Positions 1-8,526 of a DNA stretch of 13,709 nucleotides are shown one piece after another. Below the pieces are notes generated by a model. It did not search any database, was not told the origin of the DNA, and saw only the letters and a list, made by a program, of their open reading frames with translations. The DNA is from Funneliformis mosseae (taxonomy: Eukaryota; Glomeromycota; Glomeromycetes; Glomerales; Glomeraceae), in assembly GCA_910592005.1 (NCBI GenBank), contig CAJVPP010002727.1, forward strand, positions 1 through 13,709, given 5' to 3'. Each line of letters starts with the position of its first letter. Within the stretch, counting starts at the first letter, position 1. The translations under genes were made by a program, and so were the position numbers.

Positions 1-276
1 AGAAGTAATGTATGTTGTATTAATAGATAAGTAAATTTAAGTTCATCACGTGCGGTGTTGTTCAGCTGATCTGTTTAAAGGAGTTTTAAAAATGTCAACA
101 TTGAGCTACCAGGACTGAGCATTGAAGTCTCAAATAGCTAATTGTATTTAAAAGGTTAGGGTTGTAACGGTCTGAAATCCTTAACCAGTTAATGAGGTTA
201 AAAATTAACCAGCAAATTAACTCGATCATTCATGATTGATTACTTGTGGAGACATAGTGAATCATATGATTTAATA
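1..276. other. Intergenic sequence, no gene called
   Basis: No convincing gene is visible. Short open stretches exist, for example plus-strand codons 91-138 ending in TAA at 139-141, but they are too short to support. The segment GGTTAAAAATTAACC at about 196-210 is a perfect 6-bp stem with a 3-nt loop, and the octamer TTAACCAG occurs twice (181-188 and 205-212). The string GGGTTGTAACGG near 160 resembles the ends of some hAT-type elements. I found no partner end, so this is only a possibility. Confidence 0.4.
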
Positions 277-471
277 TTATTTCGCCCGAAAACACCATAA
301 TTTCGCAAGTAAATCGTTTTCAATATTTGCAGTTAGTCCTTTGGAATCATTTGCCAGGGTCTAATAACTTAAACAACTTAACTTACAACGCTCGCCCTTA
401 TCACATTTTGCATTCATACACCTTGAAAACCTTCCTTTAACATCTTCATGATAATTTCGCTTTCGCCCGTT
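277..471 (-). pseudogene. Possible Cys-rich gene remnant with one internal stop
   Basis: Read on the minus strand from 471 down to a TAA at 279-277, this is one frame of 64 codons broken once by a TAG at 363-361. Before the stop it encodes a basic, Cys-rich stretch that includes RCMNAKCDKGERCKLSCLSY, with spacing C-x4-C-x5-C-x3-C suggestive of a small metal-binding fold. After the stop it continues as TLANDSKGLTANIENDLLAK in the same frame. There is no ATG, so it would be an internal or last exon. The family is not recognised. In DNA this AT-rich a frame of this length with one stop can arise by chance; the residue content is what makes it look coding. Confidence 0.3.
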
Positions 472-1181
472 TTAATTTCCGATCTTATTATTTTATTATT
501 CAATTTTTCGTAATTGCGCAGTTTTAATTAATTAGTGTTTTATTGATTGGTATTGACATTGCGAAAGTATAGAGCGGCGACGTTGAGGCAACATTGATGA
601 TTATTAAATAAAACTTACCGTCAATATTTACTTCATAATTACACGATTAATTATTGTCCGATTCAGTTAGATTTAGACACGTAGTGGCCAAATTTGACCG
701 ATCATCATTACGAATTATGCAAAATAACGATGACTTAAAATTATGAAAAGAATTTCATTATCATTCTCTTTCTCATCAATTATACTAAATTTTTTTAAAA
801 AATATGTTAGAACCATTTTTAAGAACCATGAATAAAAGGAAATTTGTTGACTTTTCATTAACAACATAATTTAACAAATCTTTATTTTTAGGCGAATTAT
901 ACGTTTAAAAAACCTAATGGATAGAAAATTTATACAAACTTATTAGAAGACGAATTGTAACATTTATAGGTTTATGTCAAGGATATTTGAAATACAATTA
1001 TTGTGTTTACATATTTTATGTTGAATACTGAACCAACAATTATATGATAATTTATGTCAAAAATAATAGATCACGTGAGGAAAGACGTAATGGTGATGCA
1101 AATATTTCAGCATAAGCTTCTACAAGGGAATAGTTTTTTATTGTTTCCGCATTTGGCAATATTATTATTATTCTGAACGAA
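472..1181. other. AT-rich intergenic, possible decayed repeat traces
   Basis: No gene is supported. Near 680-705 the sequence GTGGCCAAATTTGACCGATC resembles the imperfectly palindromic start of Tc1/mariner terminal repeats, with TA just before it. No second end was found. At about 977-993 the 17-mer TCAAGGATATTTGAAAT is identical to part of the third exon of the downstream MIR gene (near 2191), possibly a trace of a second MIR copy. Confidence 0.35.
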
Positions 1182-1187
1182 TATAAA
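1182..1187 (+). promoter_or_regulatory. TATA-like box (TATAAA)
   Basis: TATAAA lies 46 bp upstream of the ATG at 1228. If it works as a TATA box, transcription would start roughly 25-35 bp downstream and leave a very short 5' leader before that ATG. It overlaps an alternative ATG at 1187, which could not then be the start of the same transcript. This is inference from spacing only; TATAAA is frequent in DNA of this composition. Confidence 0.3.
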
Positions 1188-1227
1188 TGGAAATACCGGA
1201 ATTTATGCAAAACATTTTTACAAAAAA

Positions 1228-2447
1228 ATGTATATTCCAAAATATGATGGGAATATTCACCCAGATGAATGGATAAATGATATTCATAATTATTATAGAA
1301 AAGAAAATATTAAAGAAAATGTATATTTGTATTATGCAATACCATTAGTAGACCCTATTATCAAAATTCCAAGTAGTATTAATAGTTTTGAAAAACTTTG
1401 TAGCGCACTTAAGGATGACATTTCCTTTACAGTATTCAAAAATACAAATTTAAGGAAATTGCGATTATTAAAATACATTCCTGAAAGGGAAGGCGGAGAA
1501 ACTTCAAAATTTATTTCAAATTTTCGCAAATTATGTTACAATGCTGAAATTAACGATATTGTGATACAAAATAAATACCTACTTCTTTCTCTTCCAAATG
1601 ATTATTTTATAACTGAATTTTTAAGGCGTAATGAAAAAATTAATACTATAAATGAATTAATTAAAGAATTTGAGGAAATTGTTATGGATGAGTCAAATTT
1701 AATCAGAAATGGATCTATTGTAACTTTAAAACACGTATCTACAGGAAAATATTTAAGTTCAATTAACAACTCATGTTATACAACTGGAAGCAAGTCTCAA
1801 TTGGTATTCCATATCATAGATATTTTGTGATAAATTTTTTTATTATTAATCTATAATGAATTTAACAAATCTAGGTTTTTGCGAACAATTTGCTTGATTC
1901 GAATGCTTTATGGAATATCACATTTACGAGCGGTAAAGAATTGGCTTCATACACCGATAATTATACTTATATTTCTTTACTACACAAAAATTCTAATATC
2001 TTACTTGGAGTTTATGAATGGAACACTTCTCCAGTAACTCAACACATCGAAGGTAGTTATTAATTTTTGTTATATTTTATTTAAATGAAAGGTTTAATAT
2101 TAATGTATTATTTATTTAGTAAGTTGTAAATCAAACGATTGCTACCACTACAATTGTTGGAAGTTTAATAATAGTAAATTAGAAAATTATCAAGGATATT
2201 TGAAATCAAATGATGTCATTTATCTTAATACAATTAATTATAAAAGTCGACAAGTATATTTACGTAGTCATGATTTTCATTTTACTATTGAAAATGATAC
2301 ATTTCAAGAAGTTGCTTGTCATAGCGAAAGACTTGGTGGCAATGATGAGGTACGCGCAGAATTCAATTTTATTATTTAATTTGAAATATGTATATATTAA
2401 ATTTATCCTCATTTCTTTTTTAGTGGTGTATCGAACTCATTAAGTAA
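1228..2447 (+). CDS. Gag-like/MIR beta-trefoil fusion protein, four exons
   Basis: The spliced product is 335 residues from exons 1228-1803, 1875-2052, 2120-2349 and 2424-2447; every junction is GT-AG and preserves frame. Residues 1-155 resemble a Ty3/gypsy-type Gag capsid: an N-terminal YDG..HPDEWINDI motif, then a helical region with FISNFRKLCYNAEIND at about 95-110 followed by LLLSLPNDYF at about 118-127. Residues from 161 on form a MIR domain (beta-trefoil; Mannosyltransferase, IP3R, RyR). Its first motif is GSIVTLKHVSTGKYLSS and a later part reads QVYLRSHDFHFTIEN, ending GGNDEWCIELIK. There is no signal peptide or membrane segment, so it is probably intracellular. No protease, reverse transcriptase or zinc knuckle follows, so this is a host-type gene rather than a retrotransposon. 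Without splicing of intron 1 the frame stops at 1828-1830 and the trefoil is lost. The biological role is unknown. I recall similar proteins in Rhizophagus but cannot verify this here. Confidence 0.88.
1804..1874 (+). other. Intron 1 of the MIR gene (71 nt, phase 0)
   Basis: The donor is TTG|GTATTC and the acceptor AAATCTAG|GTTTTT. A TTTAAC branch-like sequence lies a few bases before the acceptor. Splicing joins ..KSQL to VFANNLLDSNALW and continues the MIR domain, whereas retention gives eight further codons and a TGA. Confidence 0.82.
2053..2119 (+). other. Intron 2 of the MIR gene (67 nt, phase 1)
   Basis: The donor is ATCGAAG|GTAGTT and the acceptor TTATTTAG|TAAGTTG. The split codon becomes GTA (Val), giving ..QHIE-V-SCKSNDCYHYNCW. 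Retention would end translation at the TAA at 2061-2063. Confidence 0.82.
2350..2423 (+). other. Intron 3 of the MIR gene (74 nt, phase 0)
   Basis: The donor is GATGAG|GTACGC and the acceptor CTTTTTTAG|TGGTGT. Splicing gives ..GGNDE-WCIELIK and a TAA at 2445-2447. The restored W-x-I core of the last MIR strand supports this tiny final exon of seven codons. Confidence 0.8.
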
Positions 2448-2784
2448 TAATATTTCTTAAATTCTTGTATAACCATTGTATTTCAAATCACCTATTAAAT
2501 TTAGTTTCCAATCTTCCCTACCCCTTTGAATAAGCGCTGATTATTTGAAATTAATGTAAATGTCTGATTTATCCAGCCGAGTGAAATTATTTGAATATTA
2601 CTTATGAAAAACATTTATTATAAATTTTTTTTTTATTTTCCAATCTCAATCAGCTTGAAATTTCGATTAATTAATTATTCTATCAATATATAAACTTCTT
2701 GAATAACATTTGTATTAATCAAATTTATTTAATAAACTTTATCAAATTAATTATTTTTTAATTCACATGTTAAATTTATAACAA
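2448..2784. other. Downstream intergenic region of the MIR gene
   Basis: Very AT-rich with no gene seen. No clear AATAAA polyadenylation signal lies directly after the TAA at 2445-2447; the T-rich stretch around 2620-2640 could contribute to 3' end formation. Confidence 0.4.
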
Positions 2785-2978
2785 ATGAACTGGTAAAGTA
2801 CCATTTAACTAAGGACAGGCAGTTCACTAACAACACGTACATCAATATATAAGGGTTATAAACTCGTACTATATTTTGCGATTCCAGATTTTTGATAAAA
2901 TTTTATGATTTGATTAGAACAGTTGTATCTCATTTGCACTATTCAAAGTCTCGAAATTGGTGGTAAGTACCAGTTCAT
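2785..2978. repeat. Candidate MITE with 11-bp inverted ends
   Basis: ATGAACTGGTA at 2785-2795 is matched by its reverse complement TACCAGTTCAT at 2968-2978, enclosing 194 bp. Each end also holds its own small palindrome (TGGTAaagTACCA on the left, GGTAagTACC on the right). No target-site duplication is evident, so an accidental inverted repeat remains possible. Confidence 0.35.
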
Positions 2979-3044
2979 AAACGAAGAGTTCGGAAAAATA
3001 TAGTTTTGTTTCAGCAGCTATTTTTATGTATCCAGTTCGTATAG

Positions 3045-3254
3045 GAAAAACGAATTTATAAGCAAAAGTTTGCTTTACAAGTTGTAAAGGTAATCAATGT
3101 TTTAAAATATTATGATAATGAACAAACTCAGCAGCTTCATGGTGACTTGGAAGCATCAGGTTTTAAACGAAAGAATCCTTGAATAAATTATATAACCCCA
3201 CCAAAAGTCACTGGTAGTTACGAAAATGTATTAGTTAATCATATGAACTTTTAA
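3045..3254 (+). pseudogene. Gene remnant, unknown family, one internal TGA
   Basis: One frame runs from 3045, just after a TAG that also serves as a possible splice acceptor (CGTATAG|GAA), to a TAA at 3252-3254. It has a single TGA at 3180-3182. Before the stop it reads EKRIYKQKFALQVVKVINVL and later QTQQLHGDLEASGFKRKNP; after it comes INYITPPKVTGSYENVLVNH. The mixed charge, Gln/Leu content and lack of A/T-homopolymer residues look coding compared with the flanks. The first half is probably helical. I do not recognise the family. It has no ATG, so it would be an internal exon of an old gene. Chance openness cannot be excluded. Confidence 0.4.
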
Positions 3255-4459
3255 AAATGTTACCTCTTTTTTTTTCATATAAAGACCTTTAAAAGTAATA
3301 TACTTTGAAAAATATGAATGGCATTATCATGCGTTTCATTAAAAACAATCTAACTTATAATAAAAGAAGTATATGATTATTTAATATCTAGTAAAAATTA
3401 AAAAGGTTATTAGACAGATCAGTACATAATAGAATATAAAGCAATTCTAATTTTTAAGATATTATTTCAAATTGTATTGCAATTTTTGTTTTAATAATAA
3501 TTTAAACCATTTAAAATTGAATTGGAGTGAACGAAAATCCCGAAGATCAAAATACCGAATGTACATAATCCCGAATTCAATACCTGAAAACTTTATCCTG
3601 AAATATTTTAATTTTGTTTTAATTTATTCTTTTCTTAGGATTTTTGATAGCATTCGGACTGCTACATTGAATAAATATAGGTAAATATTTTCAGTTCTAT
3701 ATTTATTATTATTATTTTGGTATATGTTCTTAAAATACCGAAGAGCCAATTTCGCAAACCAAATTTCTTTCACTACTATACCAAATTTTTAAGGGATAAA
3801 TTATGTTGAACAAGTGATGAAAGGAATAAAATATAGGAAATATTGTAATATTTAAAACAACGGTTATAAATAATTTGCTTAAGAACCATTGAAATGGAAA
3901 CAAAAAATAAATTTTAAAACAAGTATGTTATAGGTCATATTATAAAGAAAAAAATACTAGCAATAACGCTGCATAATAAATAATTTTAAATTGTTTGAAA
4001 GCCATAAGCATATCATGCAACTTCAAATTTCGTCAGACTTTGCTATTTTCCATGAAAATAATACATTATTTAAATTAATATTTTGTTAGTACTTTGTAAA
4101 TTTCCTTAATTAATATTTGCGAGATTTATCGTTAGACAATTTTCAGTTCATAGATTACATTTCGAAGTCCCCGATTAACATTAAGATTTGTGATATATAT
4201 TGAAGCGTATGATTATACAATATAGTTTGTTTTCATATATTTTAAATCTTATTCATAAATTTATCTTTTTGATTTATTAGCATATGAATAATTGTTATAC
4301 TGTATTGATGTTAATTACGCTAATTATAGATTGAGAAATATCAGTTATTAAGTAGTAATTAATACATTAAATAAAATAAAATAAAATAATTAATAATAAA
4401 AACAATATTTGAGTAACAATAAAAATTTAGATAACAAAACAATAGTACTCACTCACCAA
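3255..4459. other. AT-rich gene-poor stretch
   Basis: No gene is supported. A 41-codon ATG frame at 3559-3684 (beginning MYIIPNSIPENFILKYF) is possible but has no other support. AAAATACCGAA occurs twice, near 3549 and 3733. A pure (AAAAT)n microsatellite lies at about 4369-4388. Confidence 0.4.
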
Positions 4460-4634
4460 CCCTATAAAAAAATATGTACAGAAAATGTTATCGAAAATGT
4501 TCGGGTGCATGTGGAAAATGTCCGGAAAATGTCATAATCGTCCGGAAAGTGTACCAAAACATGGTGGATTCCGGACATTATCTGGATACTACGGCAAATT
4601 CTGGACAAATTCCAGTATTTTTTTTTTCATAGGG
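4460..4634. mobile_element. Candidate MITE with CCCTAT ends and TCCGGA motifs
   Basis: The segment begins CCCTATAAAAAAATA and ends with the near inverse TTTTTTTTTTCATAGGG, 175 bp in all. The interior is built from GAAAATGT units (about five, 4481-4550) and from TCCGGA motifs in both orientations, for example GTCCGGAAAATGTC on the left and ATTCCGGACATTATC on the right, so the whole can fold on itself. No coding capacity is expected. I could not define a target-site duplication, so the outer borders may lie a few bases further out. Confidence 0.55.
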
Positions 4635-4686
4635 AAAATTACGCTTTATTTTATAATAATAATTTCTTTCCTCTTAGTATGACTAC

Positions 4687-4797
4687 ATGCAAATTATAAT
4701 TGTGGGACAAAACTCATTTTATGATATACAGTTTCGTCTTTCAATAAGTTTATCAATTTTTTCTAGTTACGACGATTGGTACAAAATTGTGAATTAA
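4687..4797 (+). CDS. Small ORF of 36 codons, doubtful
   Basis: An ATG frame starting MQIIIVGQNSFYDIQFRLS and ending SSYDDWYKIVN, stop TAA at 4795-4797. It lies 52 bp downstream of the candidate MITE at 4460-4634. The C-terminal part has a protein-like composition, but there is no homologue I recognise, no Kozak-like context worth noting and no intron signal. A chance ORF is the more likely explanation. Confidence 0.18.
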   Translation: MQIIIVGQNSFYDIQFRLSISLSIFSSYDDWYKIVN

Positions 4798-5033
4798 AGA
4801 CTCACATATAACAAGAAGGTTCGTGATAAGCTTCACATTTCAGGTAATAATTGTAAAAGAATCTTATACAAACTGCCGAACTGCTTAATAACAAAAAATC
4901 AATTTTTATTTTAAAAATAGTATGTACTTGATCGGTTATAATTGTATATTATTTTTCTTTCCTTAATAAAAACGGAAATAATTATGTCATTTTATACAAG
5001 TACTATCTTTTAATTTTATTTCCCTTTTTATGG

Positions 5034-5171
5034 ATGACGATAATAGCTCCCTCTTCAATTAATAGAGGACCTACAAAGGATAAACAGAAAAGTCAAAGAA
5101 TTTTTGAAGTGGTAACAAAGGATATTTACGTTACTCTCCTTGGCTCTCATTTTGACGCTGTTTTAGGATAA
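5034..5171 (+). CDS. Small ORF of 45 codons, coding-like composition
   Basis: The ATG at 5034 opens 45 codons to a TAA at 5169-5171. The product begins MTIIAPSSINRGPTKDKQKS and ends VTLLGSHFDAVLG. The segment is richer in G and C than either flank, and its residues are balanced rather than dominated by Lys/Asn/Ile/Phe, which suggests it is or was protein-coding. The same frame is open upstream but becomes hydrophobic and AT-driven, so the true 5' border is uncertain; it could be an exon of a longer gene. Two AG acceptor-like sites (AATAG at 5041-5045 and 5061-5065) fall inside it. Function unknown. Confidence 0.35.
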   Translation: MTIIAPSSINRGPTKDKQKSQRIFEVVTKDIYVTLLGSHFDAVLG

Positions 5172-5208
5172 TTGTAAAAATAAATATAAATACGTTATCT
5201 ATCTGATC

Positions 5209-5222
5209 TCTCACGCGTGAGA
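5209..5222. repeat. 14-bp perfect palindrome TCTCACGCGTGAGA
   Basis: The sequence is its own reverse complement and is centred on ACGCGT, the core of the fungal MluI cell-cycle box bound by MBF-type factors. No credible gene starts nearby, so a regulatory role is speculative. Confidence 0.5.
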
Positions 5223-5410
5223 ATGTTAGTTGGTTGCCTTATTAACAGTTACATTATTCCACACCTATTTAATAATCATTAACGATACTATTTGCTATAA
5301 TTGTTTACTAAATTTATTTATCCAAGATTTTACTTTAATTGGCTGTCAATTATGTGTTCGATGTAGCAACCCTCGAAGCGATCGAACCCGAAACAGAAAT
5401 CTCAAAATAA

Positions 5411-5433
5411 AAAATAATAATAATAATAATAAA
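5411..5433. repeat. (AAT)n microsatellite
   Basis: About six to seven AAT units in an A-rich context, preceded by GATCGAACCCGAAACAGAAA. A similar shorter ATA/AAT run lies near 12645-12662. Confidence 0.75.
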
Positions 5434-5908
5434 GTTAAATGACCTACCTTTTGTTTTATCGACACAGCAATCGAATCTAAATAATAAATAAAGAAAAACA
5501 AACCACTTACTATTTATTCCATCGACAACTCCTGAAAGAAGACTAAATATACATAAATCATAGTAAAAATTGAAATAATTGGAAAAATAAATACCGACGC
5601 AAATAAAATACATTTTAGTTCGTTTATAAAGAAAAAAAATACATTATATTAATCAGGAACTAGACGAGCCTCATTTTTTAAAAATTTGACGTGTCGAAGT
5701 ACAAATGTTAGTACTAAGCTCATAAGTAGAAAGTCTAAGCTAATAAAGGATGTATCGTAACCATAGAAGCTCGTATTGGAAAGTTGGTTCTTTATTACAA
5801 AGAAATTTTCAAAAGATTATACACCTATAAAATAAGTCACTATCACCAATGAATCATGCGTCCTAAGTAACCAAAATACGGTAGTGCTTTATTATTGTTT
5901 AACCTACG

Positions 5909-5910
5909 TT

Positions 5911-5944
<34 letters not shown>
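5909..5944. repeat. T9-A27 homopolymer junction
   Basis: Nine T are followed directly by 27 A. The T9/A9 core is self-complementary. Length is likely to vary between assemblies. Confidence 0.85.
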
Positions 5945-6689
5945 TTGGTCATTATAAATTTAACAATTTTAACAAATATTCCATGTTCTGAGCTGAGCTA
6001 ATAAATAATAGCAAAAATCAATTTATATGTTTTTTTCTTTAAATGAATGATGGTGCAATGTGTATTATTACCTCATATTGTACGCAAATAACTATTGATA
6101 TTCAATCTTATAGGACTGTTCAATAAAATTTAATTAACATACATACGAATAAAATATTTTTATCTTTCATTGCTGCTTTTAAACGAAATCTGAGCAAATG
6201 ACACTTCTTCATTTTCAACTCCTAATTCTAAACAATTAATAAATAATTTTTATCTTTATATACAAGAAATATATCACTTAACTTATATAAATTTATCAAG
6301 ATACAGATACTGTAATTCATTTAAATTTTATATTTATTTATTTATTTTTTGCTTATATTATTTATAAAAAATTTGTTTCGCTTAACTTTCTTCTTCGCAT
6401 ACTTTTTCTAACTTAATCTGGGTTTAATACAAAATTGACAAACGACAGACACATTGCACGGATATCGAAATTTTGTGATGGATATTCGTTGACTCATAAC
6501 AGGACCGTTGACCGATCGTAATTATCCTTCTATTTTATAAATAACAACTTGAGAATAGTTCTGAACCAAATTTTTTAAAGATCAAAAACAAGCCCCCAAG
6601 ATAGTCAGAATATGGTAAATATAAAAATTTTTAGAGAATTATTGCAATCTTGCTTGTAAATTTCTATTTTTTACTTTTGTTTCAAGCCT
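5945..6689. other. AT-rich intergenic stretch
   Basis: No gene is supported. A plus-strand frame around 6420-6520 encodes a 33-codon stretch (SGFNTKLTNDRHIARISKF at its start), and a minus-strand frame around 6541-6613 is open. Both are short and lack splice or start signals. Confidence 0.35.
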
Positions 6690-6915
6690 TTAAGAACACA
6701 ATAAAATACTCTCTGCAAGATTAAATTTAGAATCTTCCGATTCTTCCAATTTTTTATATGTTTCTTTAGATCTTCACAATATTTTATCGCCTTTTCGATA
6801 CATTTCTGTTGACCATTTATTTGATTTATATTTTATATTCCTTTAGTTTCACTCGTAATATTTTCGCTTTTTCAGTACTTTTCTGTTGAACTTTTTTGAA
6901 TGTCAGCGAGTTATT
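6690..6915 (-). pseudogene. Coiled-coil gene remnant with tandem units and frameshifts
   Basis: On the minus strand, one frame from 6915 reads VQQKSTEKAKILRVKLKEYK (6891-6832) and stops at 6828-6826. A second frame reads QQKCIEKAIKYCEDLKKHI (6811-6755). The two are similar (QQK-x-x-EKA......LK-x-x-x-K) and 77 bp apart, so they look like tandem units of one repeated helix that are now out of phase. After a run of six T at 6750-6755, a third frame continues as KLEESEDSKFNLAESILLCS to a TAA at 6692-6690; one more A on the coding strand would join it to the second. The composition predicts a charged coiled coil, probably the C-terminus of a longer protein. Function unknown. The DNA-level repeat (about 6780-6812 and 6858-6890) supports a real duplicated unit. 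Confidence 0.5.
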
Positions 6916-7680
6916 TTATGAATTTTGTAAAGAGAAATAAAAAAAATGGTTCTTGAAAGAAATATTTGGATGAATAATTTGCCATTTATATAAGAACTGA
7001 GCGCAATACAACATAATTATTATAAATATTTTCTTTAGATAAATATTATGTAGACTAATAAAATCATTATCATATTTTTTTTTTTTAGTAACCATTTTTT
7101 TGTTAAAATAACAATTAATTGATTATTTAAAATAATTTTTCTTATCTATTATTAAGAATTGAAGATAAAAATAAAAATATCAAACAAAAAAAGGTTTACA
7201 GATAAGAGAAGCAAAAAAATAGTTTTTAAACATTTAGGAACTAAAGATAAAACTAAAGTAATTAATAACAAATGAATTAAAAATACTTTACTATCATATT
7301 CAAATAATTGAAATAAAGCAAAATATTATAAGATATACAAAAAAAAAAAAAAAAAAAAGTAAAAAAAGATAAGTAAATTTATTCTGAGATAGAAATAATT
7401 AAAAGTCAAGTCTCTCTCTTTCAAATTAAAAAAGCCATTATATTCTTACTAATAAGTAAAGCAAATAACAGCAAAATACTTTGCAGAATTTTTAAAATCG
7501 AAACTATAACAGAAAATTAATTTTCTTTACATGATGAATCCAATACTTACATATCACCCTGAACTTAAATAACTGGTAACATTCATTTTATCTTATATTA
7601 TCAGTTCTAAATATTATTATATTGTAAATTAATTTGTGAAGTAAATGATTTACAAAGTCTTGGAACACGACGACGTTTAA
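6916..7680. other. Very A-rich intergenic stretch
   Basis: No gene is supported. The coding-strand composition between about 7100 and 7460 is dominated by A, including a 20-A run at 7339-7358. Confidence 0.45.
7339..7358. repeat. Poly(A) run of 20
   Basis: Twenty consecutive A in an A-rich context. It could be a retroposition tail, but no element body is recognisable upstream. Confidence 0.8.
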
Positions 7681-7708
7681 TATTTCATATATACTTATAT
7701 TTATACAG

Positions 7709-8146
7709 TATTTATCCTTAATGGTTCAAAAGTTTCGTATTCGTATAAAGAAGTCGGTCGCTATGATACCGCCTGTTACGTCAGTTCCCTTACTGCGAAA
7801 TTTAAAGCGTACTATAGAAAGCAATAAAATTTTACCACGCCGTTTGTATCAGATGATTGGAGTTTATGTTATTTTCCAGTAGAGTTTATTTTTAACGATC
7901 CGTCATTAGAAACCGACCGTAAGGTAAATAGAATGAATGTTGGGTTCACAACAAACTCTTTTTATCTGCGTGTTCTTCTAGAAGTTCCTGGTAAGTGAAA
8001 GTGACATGCAAATATATGATCTTGCGATTATTTGTGATAATTCTTTTGAATGATTTCTATATCGGCCTCGTTGATGAAAAAAATTTCTTTTTTTTATTAA
8101 CCTTTTAATATAAAAACGTTCACTCACAGCACAGACGAATACTTAA
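7709..8146 (+). pseudogene. Ghost gene: exon 7709-7990, intron, last exon 8130-8146
   Basis: The first exon has a good acceptor (TTATACAG|TATTT) and a perfect donor (CCTG|GTAAGT at 7991). Its frame is open for about 93 codons except for a TAA at 7825-7827. Before the stop it includes SYKEVGRYDTACYVSSLTAK; after it come FVSDDWSLCYFPVEFIFNDP and NRMNVGFTTNSFYLRVLLEV. A 139-nt intron to CACTCACAG|CA would add ..PAQTNT and a TAA at 8144-8146. The exon is clearly richer in G and C than its surroundings. The reverse strand is not comparably open. A weak alternative intron (GTTACG at 7775 to TATCAG at 7852, 78 nt) would remove the stop in frame, so the gene might still be intact. The alternation of hydrophobic and polar residues suggests a beta-rich domain; the family is not recognised. 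A 5' exon was not found. Confidence 0.55.
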
Positions 8147-8526
8147 ACAACAACCAAAATTATATTTTTTTTTATTTAATACTCTCGATAATAACATGAC
8201 TTCTTCTATATTTAACATTGGAATATATTCGATTACACCTGAAGTTACATTCTCAGTATATTATTTACTATTTACTGTTCAGAATTATCTGGCATGATCT
8301 TGAATTAATGATACTCCTTTATGAAGAAACGTTGTAGAACCATAAAAACCATGATGTAAACGGTTAACGACAAAATTAGGGTTGATATAAATTCAAGCCT
8401 ATTTTACTGAAATTGAGTTTCTTTGCTTATTAAAATCAAATTATTTTTAAAATTTAGCGAAATTTGCATTTATAATGTACTTTATTAAACAAATATTAAT
8501 TTTCGTATCTTTATAATTTTCATCTT
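8147..8526. other. Stretch with weak ORFs only
   Basis: An ATG frame of 33 codons at 8196-8297 (starting MTSSIFNIGIYSITPEVTF) overlaps another open frame, 8200-8337 (ending IIWHDLELMILLYEETL, then TAG). The two cannot both be coding and neither has splice or start support. I treat the interval as unassigned. Confidence 0.3.

Larger units (their letters stand above)
5172..5908. other. AT-rich stretch with palindrome and simple repeats
   Basis: No gene is supported. It holds a 14-bp perfect palindrome at 5209-5222 and an (AAT)n run near 5411-5433. Open frames on both strands near 5230-5613 use non-ATG starts or translate the microsatellite. Confidence 0.4.

Noticed and set aside
155..170. Telomere-like GGTTAGGGTTG
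   Set aside because: Only one and a half TTAGGG units; no array.
1052..1529. Minus-strand ORFs at 1052-1240 and 1332-1529
   Set aside because: Antisense shadows of the MIR gene and its leader, with AT-driven composition.
4485..4682. 65-codon plus-strand ORF
   Set aside because: Lies over the candidate MITE at 4460-4634; its residues are a product of the repeated GAAAATGT/TCCGGA units.
5360..5400. tRNA-like or SINE B box (GGGTTCGATCGC on the minus strand)
   Set aside because: The flanking bases do not form a T stem, and no A box, anticodon arm or acceptor stem can be drawn.
5230..5442. 70-codon plus-strand ORF with several Cys
   Set aside because: It needs a non-ATG start, ends in a poly-Asn stretch from the microsatellite, and overlaps the equally open opposite strand.
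5350..5613. 87-codon minus-strand ORF
   Set aside because: Its middle is translated (AAT)n microsatellite (poly-Ile), the N-terminal part is AT-driven Phe/Tyr/Leu, and there is no domain or splice support.
7531..7575. MMNPILTYHPELK as a 5' exon for the ghost gene at 7709
   Set aside because: It hits a TAA before the candidate GTAACA donor and the phase does not match the 7709 exon.
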